From contig JAHBMJ010001460.1 in NCBI GenBank assembly GCA_018398765.1, positions 1-30,573 on the forward strand: a stretch of DNA of 30,573 bases, written 5' to 3'. Positions 1 to 12,868 of the stretch are shown here, piece by piece. Position numbers and translations under genes: made by a program. The stretch's first letter is position 1. Each line of letters starts with the position of its first letter. The notes beneath the pieces are model-generated. The model searched no databases. It saw only the letters and a list, made by a program, of their open reading frames with translations, and was not told the origin of the DNA. This stretch comes from Chromera velia (taxonomy: Eukaryota; Sar; Chromeraceae).

Positions 1-739
1 GCCTCTGCTTCCTTTTGAATCGACCTCCAGATCTCAATTAACAAAGGAGGAAGTGTGCACATTGTTGCTTATAGGCAGCGAAGCCGCAATCCCCCCTGCC
101 CAGCTTCAGGGCGGCCGCAAAAGAAAAAAATTGGCTCCTTTAGGGCTCTAAAGCTCGGGATCTGCCGGATAAGTCTTCCAGATAGGGGTTTGGACTTTCA
201 TTTTTCTTCTTGACCTCTCTCACTGACAGTAGAGATCATAACAGGAGCGTGAAAAAAAGACCTCAGTGGAGACGGCATATAATGATCAGATGTATGCATG
301 CAATCTTCATCGCATGCATGTTGCATCTGTATCGGTAGACGGGCATCAATACGCGGCGCTCCGGCGGCGTGGCCCAGAAAAGGGCCCACAAATTAATGTC
401 CAGGGTATACGCGTAGCGGGCCCCGCGTGCTTGCGAGCATTTGCGAGCCCCTCACACGGGCCATTATACGCGATATTACGCGGGCCCGACATGCATGGCC
501 CGTCATGGCCCGACAATGCCCGACAATTCCTGCATTTTTTCCACATCTTCGATCGCGTATCACGCAGCTGCTTGGACTTCAAATTTCAATTGGAGGTTCG
601 AGGGAGAGAGGGGCAGAAGAGAAACGTGGCACCTGTGGCTGCAGTCCCCAGGTGTTTGTTTTGAGTTGCTTGTGGGCGTGGAGCTTGTGACACTTTGTCT
701 TGACGACCCCAAACTTTCAGACAGAGCGAGAGAGGAAAC
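1..739. other. 5' flank of RPT2, no gene recognised
   Basis: I see no convincing coding region in this stretch. The short open frames have no recognisable domain and overlap one another on both strands. The part from about 290 to 520 is rich in TGCATGCA and GGCCC motifs and is listed separately as a candidate promoter. The 3' end of a gene lying to the left cannot be excluded for the first ~200 bases. Confidence 0.4.
291..520 (+). promoter_or_regulatory. Candidate RPT2 promoter: TGCATGCA and iterated GGCCCG motifs
   Basis: A palindromic TGCATGCA lies at 295-302 and GCATGCATG at 312-320. From about 355 to 520 there is a dense set of GGCCC/GGGCC blocks, ending in imperfect ~10-bp iterations of the form ATGGCCCGAC at about 490-525. 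The region sits 220-450 bases upstream of the RPT2 start. TGCATGCA is a known target of apicomplexan AP2 transcription factors; applying that to this organism is inference. A similar pair of motifs precedes the coiled-coil gene at 24 kb. Confidence 0.4.
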
Positions 740-6281
<5,542 letters not shown>

Positions 6282-7040
6282 TGGATGGATTCATTCCTCG
6301 TCATGAGGATCGATGGGTTGAGTTTGCCTTCTTTCCTTCTCTCTTTCTTTCTCTTGGTCGTTCCCCTCGGGAGTCCTTCTCGGGGGTCGTCCCACGCCGC
6401 TCTTGGTGTGGTGTGGTGCTGTGGGGTGGGTGTGGTTGGGGGGGACATGAAGGCAGTGAGGGAGAGAGAAATCAAAAGTGGAAAGGAGAGAGAGCGCGCG
6501 GAATGCGGACTGATCGAGGAGTGGAAAGAAGAAAAGTTTCGTTCGAGTGGATCGATCCTCCCCACATGCAGTCTTAATTCTCACCCTTCGCTTTCATGAG
6601 TCGTTTTTTCATGTTCTTTCTTGTTTCATTCGTGCAGTCGTTTAGTCAGCTGATTGCGAGCTGGCACTGCTGCCATTGTATCAAGGCGCAGGGAAGAACT
6701 GTTTCAGAAGAAGCATGCATACAGAACGAAAGACGTGTCATCAGGCAGCCAGATAGGCTGGTATGCAGTTTATAGCTGAAGGAGCTGAACCATGAGGCTA
6801 GAGCTGAACTTTTAAGCAACTCACAATATGTCATGGTTGCGGTGGTACCGTACTACTGGTACGCAATCCATTGAATCAAACTAAGAATAGATGTACTCAC
6901 AATATGTCATGGTTGCAGTGGTACGCAATCCATTGAATCAAACTAAGAATAAATGTAATAAAGTACTGGATGAAGTGGTTCGTTAATTTATATATTATGT
7001 AGGGATGTGTAGGGTGAGATGGTGAAGCGTGTGTTTTTTT
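6282..7040. other. RPT2 3' flank, probable 3' UTR then spacer
   Basis: No coding region is supported. AATAAA and TAATAAAG occur near 6948-6965 and could belong to a polyadenylation region, but I cannot say that this organism uses that signal. The stretch includes the tandem duplication at 6819-6956. Confidence 0.35.
6819..6956 (+). repeat. 76/62-bp direct tandem duplication
   Basis: Copy 1 (6819-6894) and copy 2 (6895-6956) are adjacent and nearly identical from ACTCACAATATGTCATGG to the closing ATGT. Copy 1 carries 14 extra bases (CGTACTACTGGTAC) that duplicate the neighbouring GGTAC. Confidence 0.9.
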
Positions 7041-7057
7041 TGTGTGTGAATGAGAGT

Positions 7058-7219
7058 GTGAGCCGAGCGTGGACGTCGGCCTTGGCGAGCGGGCAGATGT
7101 AGGGCCTGTACGAGGCGCCGCCGCTGGGCTGGCGGGAGACTCAGTCGTTTGACGGGCTGCTCACACGGAGTATGGGCGCGGGATCGATGAACGCGTGCGT
7201 CGGTGTACAGAATCAGTGA
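7058..7219 (+). other. GC-rich fragment inside AT-rich spacer, possible coding remnant
   Basis: This short GC-rich island lies in otherwise AT-rich DNA. One frame is open for 53 codons except for a single TAG at 7100-7102 and ends at TGA 7217-7219. I do not recognise the predicted peptide. It may be a captured gene scrap or chance. Confidence 0.2.
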
Positions 7220-7527
7220 TTAATACACAAAGTGATGCATTTGTTCTATGCCAAGCAGAAGAAACTCTGGAAGCAATATGATTGGCATGAGTGGTTACTA
7301 TCAGAAACTCTAAGATGGAACTCCCTCTAAGAATGTTTGTTCAGGAATCTCTCTGTCTAGCCCACCACACTGCTAGCCTCGTAGTTACCTAGCACGATAG
7401 CCTCGTATGCAGCTAACATATTACTTATTTTATTTACTTAATTGTGGTTTAGTATAAAGTCTCCGAAACGAGAGACAAATGTTATGACAAATGGCAACAT
7501 GGTCAAGTCTGTTCAGACAGACAAACT

Positions 7528-8390
7528 ACAGTGTCTTTACTGAAAATGCACTAGTACTTTTACGGTATATACTAGTTTAGTACTAGTGTTCACATAGTAA
7601 AAAATTAGTATCTGCCTAGTATTACTAAAATTTTTGTCAGTAATTTTTTAGCAATGCTAAAAAAATTCTCTGTATTTTTATAGTAACAATTTTACTATTT
7701 ATTTAGTAATGCTTAAAAAAGGAGTAATGATTGTCATCATAATTTTTAGTAATAATCGATATAACCGTCAATGTTTGCATCAACCTAGGCATCAACATGA
7801 TGATCGACAACATCGAATATATTTCGCGCTCTATCCTCAAGCTGCTCTGCATAGAAAAGGCTGTTCAACGGATGAAGTAAAAACTCTTTTTCTTCTTATC
7901 TGAATTTGTTGGATGCTGCTAGAAAACCGGTGCAAGCAACCCACAGAGTGATGTGGAATGCTGGGAGCACAGCAGAAATGGCTTTAATATATGAACATAC
8001 GTATAAAATTCAATTAAATCGATACGGTGAGCCGGCTGGACCAGACAATCAATCAAGCTTCCATACATGTATTTTGCTTTATTGTTTGCTCCCCATCTAC
8101 CCCCTGGCCCTTCCCATTCATGCAGTGCTTTCGCCAAAGCGACCATCCCATTTGGAGTAAACTGCCGGCTGATGGACTAAACTGCCACTTTATATCAATT
8201 CACTTTACAGTGAACGTTACTAAGTAAAAAAATAGTACACACTGTGTAAAATATTCAAATTTTACTAAGTATTTTTTTTTAAATACTAAAATTTTACTAA
8301 GAAAAAAAATATTAATACTAAAAAAATACTAAGTATATTTTAGTATATACCCAGCTTTCACTAGTTCATGTTAAGTAAATTAACCTACTG
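7528..8390. mobile_element. Candidate MITE-like element with degenerate TIRs flanked by TA
   Basis: The left end reads AAAC-TA-CAGTG and the right end CTACTG-TA-GTTT, so AAACTACAGT is inverted at the two edges (7523-7532 and 8387-8396). Further in, the motif ACTAGT followed eight bases later by GGTATATACTA occurs on both arms in opposite orientation. A CAGT terminus next to TA would fit a Tc1/mariner-type insertion. The interior is AT-rich with many TACTAAAA and TTAGTA repeats and short open frames without recognisable domains; no transposase is evident, so it would be non-autonomous. Confidence 0.45.
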
Positions 8391-8456
8391 TAGTTTATCT
8401 GCTTTTACAAATCTAACAGTGAAATCTTGCATGCAGTTGTAGATAAAAGAAGTAAA

Positions 8457-8597
8457 CCGCCCTAGATCGCAAAGCCGAAGTAGCTTAGCCTGCTTCCGCG
8501 TGAGTATGAACCACCACCCTGCTAGCTTTGGTGACAGATGGACGTAGCAGGAAAGCCCTAGGGCGGAACATATCAATCAATCAATCAATCAATCAAA
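8457..8597. repeat. Short inverted-repeat unit ending in an ATCA tail, SINE- or MITE-like
   Basis: A perfect 9-bp inverted repeat, CCGCCCTAG (8457-8465) and CTAGGGCGG (8558-8566), encloses about 90 bases. A simple repeat of about six ATCA units follows within a few bases (8572-8597). The interior segment GTAGCTTAGCCTGC looks a little like an A box of a tRNA-type promoter, but I see no B box, so a SINE assignment is only a guess. Confidence 0.3.
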
Positions 8598-8637
8598 TCA
8601 AACCACCCAGGTCTACCCTCCAAATTCACCCTCCCTA

Positions 8638-9212
8638 AGCATAGGCTATACTGTGCTGTTAGGAGATGTTAGGAATAAGCAACTTAGTTTGGTTATCGAG
8701 GTGGCCGCAAAGGCGGCCATTAGGCCGCTCAGTAACCATTTTCATGGTTACGGTAATCCTGCAGAGTCATATTGATTACCGTTGTTTCAGTAACCAAAAC
8801 AGTGGTAATCGTTTTTTTAAATAAAAAAAATTAGTGGGTAAATCGAGTACCAAAGATAGATTTTAATTTTTAAATTATTGGAAAGTTCTTTTATGTTTAG
8901 AAATATATGTAAGTATGTGTAAGTTAAAGTCAAGTTCTTAATATTATAGAAACAACTTATAAATAAAAAAAGTTTAAAAATGATCTTTTTTATGTCATAC
9001 TGTACTCGTACACAGTTTTTAAAGATGCGTTTCTCCTATATTAGATCTCGATGTAACACATTTGTGGGCAGAAACAGCCAGATTACCGCGGTAGTGGTAA
9101 TCCCCTCAGACCCCCCTCGTTACTAAGTTTTAGTTACCAATTTAATGGTAACCAAAAGCTTTCTGAAAAAGGCCGGTAGTTACTCTTAACAGCATAGTGT
9201 AGGCCATAGGCT
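8638..9212. mobile_element. Candidate MITE-like element with about 28-bp imperfect TIRs
   Basis: The left arm at 8638-8665 and the reverse complement of the right arm at 9183-9212 align well. The innermost 20 positions, CTATACTGTGCTGTTAGGAG against the right arm, show three mismatches. Internal sub-arms with GGTTACCATT/GGTAATC-type motifs also pair across the element. No open frame of note and no clear target duplication. The right part lies inside the 368-bp segment that is duplicated on the far side of the LTR element. Confidence 0.5.
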
Positions 9213-9279
9213 GAAGCTAAAAGCCTACTAGCTAAAAGCTTAACAACCATACGAGAGCTCTTCTAAGCTCTTCTGGAGT
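8912..9279 (+). repeat. 368-bp direct repeat, copy A, abutting the 5' LTR
   Basis: Direct copy of 11655-12022 with eight mismatches by hand alignment (about 98% identity) and no indels. It contains the right two-thirds of the TIR element at 8638-9212 plus 67 bases beyond it, and ends exactly where the 5' LTR begins. Confidence 0.92.
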
Positions 9280-9622
9280 TGTCAGTGTGGGGCAGTGAAA
9301 ATGTCAATCCGTACGGTCGTGCAAGCTCACGTAGCAAGAACGTACAGAGTGACAAAACTTGCATGCATGTGTTGTCCGTACGTGTCAGCGTACTCTTTGC
9401 GTGCACTCTGACCTTTTGATAATTCAGAGATGAAATGCATGCATAGTAATACAAAACATGTCAGAATGATCCAATTGAGAGAAACCGTACGATCTGAAGA
9501 ATCCGAATAACAGACTAATACATAATGTTATAACTCCTCTAATTCGTGGCACTGGAGCTGATGCGTCTGAGGCTAGGCTCTATCCGTAGATAGAAGCGAG
9601 GTTCTAGGTCTACACACCAACA
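9280..9622 (+). repeat. 5' LTR of the gag-only element
   Basis: Begins TGTCAGTGTGGGGCAG and ends CACACCAACA. It is matched by 11308-11650 with identical length. The identity runs three bases further (TTT) at the inner edge. A TGG-initiated stretch at 9625-9642 directly after it is the candidate tRNA primer site. Confidence 0.92.
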
Positions 9623-9624
9623 TT

Positions 9625-9642
9625 TGGTTGCTTTCCATCCAG
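9625..9642 (+). other. Candidate primer-binding site of the gag-only element
   Basis: TGGTTGCTTTCCATCC begins two bases after the LTR terminal CA. Primer-binding sites start with TGG because they pair with the CCA end of a tRNA. I could not assign a tRNA. Confidence 0.35.
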
Positions 9643-9681
9643 GCGATTACTGTCGTTCTTTCTTTCTGAAACGTTGTTGAA

Positions 9682-10911
9682 ATGTCTTCGTCTTCACACG
9701 TTGCACAGACTCCGAAACAGACAGAAGGAGCATCTGGCTCAGGTGAAAACAGAGAGTTGGCAGATAGTGCTGGCCAGGAAGAAAGAAGAGTAAAGAATCT
9801 GTTTCTGGGCATGAATGGTCCGGGACTAAATGGAACGCTCTCTGCTCCCAGCAGCAGAGGCATCTTTTCCGGTGACCAGCCGTCTGTTGCCAAGCAACAG
9901 ATTGTTTCGAAGAGAGACCTGCGTGTACCCAAGTTCTTCAAGAAGGCTGGATACCCTCGTTGGCGCAAGAAGATGAAGTTCTTTACCAGTGAGGCGGCTG
10001 ATGCTCTAGACTACGACTCGGACACCGTCAGTCGAGCAACAAAGAAGAAATATAACAACGTGATGCTTCGAGCGCTGGTCGAAGCAGGCGATGACGATGA
10101 ACAGTTTTTCAACATCGTGGACGCGGCAACTGAGGTGCTACACGCCACGTACAAGACCGTGTTGGCGGCGTTGGACAAGTTCTATGGCAGGGGCGTTGTC
10201 ACCGAGTTGGTGTCTGTATTGCTCTCCCTTATTAAGTTCAGCACCGACACGGAGACGGATCCGATTACGCGTCTGACTAAGTTTGATGAAAGGCAGAGCA
10301 AGGTCATGAAGTAGAACTACGCCACTGATGGATTCTTGCAGCTTATCATCTTTGCTGCTGGACTCGAACGTGAAGATCAGGAGAAGATCTGGCGACTCGT
10401 TAGTACGTACTACGAGAGAACTGGGGACCTCCCATCCCTGGAAGACCTGAGAAGTGAGGTGGAAGCAATGGGTACTACCAGAGCCGCAGCCAGGGGTGGA
10501 GCAGTGATAAAAGAAAAAATGAAACTCGAAGAAGTGGGTATGGAATTCTCAGGTGCAGTGATTCGCAGGGGGCCGAAAATATAAAGGCAGGTGGTGCCTT
10601 CGAAAGACAGAGAAGAGACAGATGATGAAGAGAAGGGACTCGGTCCTATGTGTTTTTGATGTGGACATTTCGGGCACACCCGCCCTGACTGTACTATGTC
10701 TACCGAGGAGCTGATTACCAAGGCAGCCAGAGATAAGAAGGCCGCAGCCGCCTTGTTTAAAAAGAAGGAAAAGAAGGAGAAGAAGGGAGAAACTCAAAAT
10801 GCAAAGACAGCTTCTGTCCGTAGGTCTGATAACCAGTCAGACTACTCCATCTGGGATGGCTACAACTCATACGGAGAGTCGGACATCTCCGAAGCCTGCA
10901 GTACTTTCTGA
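9682..10911 (+). pseudogene. Gag-like polyprotein with CCHC knuckle, three in-frame stops
   Basis: One reading frame runs from ATG 9682 to TGA 10909-10911, interrupted by TAG (10312-10314), TAA (10582-10584) and TGA (10657-10659) but with no frameshift. The N-terminal ~70 residues are Ser/Gln-rich, followed by a helical segment from about residue 80 (VPKFFKKAGYPRWRKK onward) typical of copia-type Gag. A CCHC zinc knuckle starts at 10651: Cys, Phe, stop, CysGlyHisPheGlyHis, then ThrArgProAsp and Cys. The third stop therefore replaces a residue inside the knuckle. A lysine-rich tail follows (KKKEKKEKKGE). Gag packages element RNA into particles. The stops are all explicable by C-to-T changes in CAG, CAA and CGA. 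Decay is the simplest reading; readthrough is possible but unsupported. Confidence 0.75.
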
Positions 10912-11307
10912 AGTGAAGAATGGGGGGTGTCTGTCTGATTGACTAAGGAGAAGAACTGAAACAGAAAGATTCAGAAATTTAATTTGATGGGGGGTGTTAA
11001 AGTAAAGTCTGACAGATCAATTGTGTTGATTATTTGAATCTTTCTTTCAATTTGACTTCTGTTATTGATTCTTTCATGGAGAGTGACTGTCTTTCGACCT
11101 GAAATTGTGGGTCGCTTGCGTATGTGTATAATACAATTGATGACTACGTATACCGCGTATCAGTTGTGCATCTACTGTCTGATTGTGCTTGTGTATGTTA
11201 TCTTTTTACATAAATGTGCATTGCTACAAAACGGTACAAAGTTTGAATCATTTTGAATTCTGTCTGCTCGTTCATCCTTTCAAGATTGATGAAACTCGGG
11301 GGGTGAT
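10912..11307 (+). other. Element 3' internal region with three GGGGGGTG tracts
   Basis: This non-coding stretch lies between the gag stop and the 3' LTR. Six-G tracts followed by TG lie at 10922, 10989 and 11298. The last one, four bases before the LTR, is the likely polypurine primer for plus-strand synthesis; the other two look like duplicated or alternative primers. Confidence 0.5.
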
Positions 11308-11650
11308 TGTCACTGTGGGGCAGTGAAAATGTCAATCCGTACGGTCATGCAAGCTCACGTAGCAAGAACGTACAGAGTGACAAAACTTGCATGCATGTGT
11401 TGTCCGTACGTGTCAGCGTACTCTTTGCGTGCACTCTGACCTTTTGATAATTCAGAGATGAAATGCATGCATAGTAATATAAAATATGTCAGAATGATCC
11501 AATTGAGAGAAACCGTACGATCTGAAGAATCTAAATAACAGACCAATACATAATGTTATAACTCCTCTGATTCGTGGTACTGGAGCTGATGCGTCTGAGG
11601 CTAGGCTCTATCCGTAGATAGGAGCGAGGTTCTAGGTCTACACACCAACA
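11308..11650 (+). repeat. 3' LTR of the gag-only element
   Basis: Direct match to 9280-9622, same length, about ten substitutions, nearly all transitions. It is followed by TTTT and then the second copy of the 368-bp flanking segment. Confidence 0.92.
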
Positions 11651-11654
11651 TTTT

Positions 11655-12022
11655 AGTATGTGTAAGTTAAAGTCAAGTTCTTAATATTATAGAAACAACT
11701 TATAAACAAAAAAAGTTTAAAAATGATCTTTTTTATGTTATACTGTACTCGTACACAGTTTTTAAAGATGCGTTTCTCCTATATTAGACCTCGATGTAAC
11801 ACATTTGTGGGCAGAAACAGCCAGATTACCGTGGTAGTGGTAATCCCCTCAGACCCCCCTAGTTACCAAGTTTTAGTTACCAATTTGATGGTAACCAAAA
11901 GCTTTCTAAAAAAGGCCGGTAGTTACTCTTAACAGCATAGTGTAGGCCATAGGCTGAAGCTAAAAGCCTACTAGCTAAAAGCTTAACAACCATACGAGAG
12001 CTCTTCTAAGCTCTTCTGGAGT
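11655..12022 (+). repeat. 368-bp direct repeat, copy A', right of the LTR element
   Basis: Same orientation and length as 8912-9279, eight substitutions and no indels. It begins four bases after the 3' LTR and includes a second copy of the right TIR of the MITE-like element (from 11926). Confidence 0.92.
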
Positions 12023-12868
12023 TGCATAGTACTATTATGATATTAGAGAACTCAGGTTAGAATAGGATGGGATACAATAGGATTAATGTCTGGAGGATTG
12101 GCCTCCTGCTAACTATTGTTTTTTCTCTATTATTCGAAATGTTTCGAAAATCTCTTTTCTGTTTATCATAGTTTATCGTCTTCTTAAGAAAAAATCGGTT
12201 TCAATAAGTCGTTCATGTCAACTTCATGAAAAATATTTTTAATTGTAGTTTCTATAATGGTGATCCTCTTATTTCGTTTTAGGAGTATTTAGGGGACGTG
12301 GCATGTATAACAAAACTATGGTAGTTCATCTCTTTCCTCAGCGCACTTAAGCGTACTAAGCGCAGTGAAAGGAACTAAATCAAGGGAACAAAAAAAAAAC
12401 TAGGCAATCTCGAGAACCTTTCAGGAGCGAAAAAGAAGAAGAAAATTAAATTTCTGAGAGAGTATGAGATGAATGAATTTTCAATGAAAAGGTTAGTCAG
12501 TGAGACTGCCTTCAGACATCTCCAAATATCTCTAAATGGCCTAAGCAAGACCCTCAATCATCATGTTTTAGGCCTCTTGGTCTGGACGCACAAACTTTCC
12601 CGCTTGCTCGATCACCATGCATAAACACACCATGCATAAACCATCGCGCACGAATGCGCGCGAACAAACCTGTCGACCTAACTGAGATCGGTTGAAGTTT
12701 TGTACAGATGATGGGCAATCGGTAATAGTGTTGTTCGATTGTGTTCGATTGTTCACTGAATCACGCTGCAACTGAGACATTCAGACCGACTCATACACTG
12801 GTTACTCATATAGAGGAACGATGCCGAAAGCGGCTGTTGTCTAGCTGTGAATTCTGCTTCGTTCAGTC
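12023..12868. other. Spacer without recognisable features
   Basis: AT-rich to about 12560, then more balanced. Short open frames only, none with recognisable content. The final 200 bases are probably the upstream region of the PPR gene, but I see no specific promoter motif. Confidence 0.4.

Larger units (their letters stand above)
9280..11650 (+). mobile_element. Gag-only copia-like LTR retrotransposon, non-autonomous
   Basis: Two direct 343-bp terminal repeats, each starting TG and ending CA, enclose about 1.7 kb holding only a Gag-like reading frame. No protease, reverse transcriptase, RNase H or integrase is present, so movement would need enzymes supplied by another element. The G-rich tract before the 3' LTR and the single CCHC knuckle suggest copia-type ancestry (inference). 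The LTRs differ at about ten positions (about 3%). No 4-6 bp target duplication is seen; instead 368-bp copies of flanking DNA lie on both sides. Confidence 0.85.

Noticed and set aside
7709-8160. Two adjacent open frames (64 and 84 codons) inside the TIR element at 7.5-8.4 kb
   Set aside because: No recognisable transposase or other motif, no conserved start context, and lengths expected by chance.
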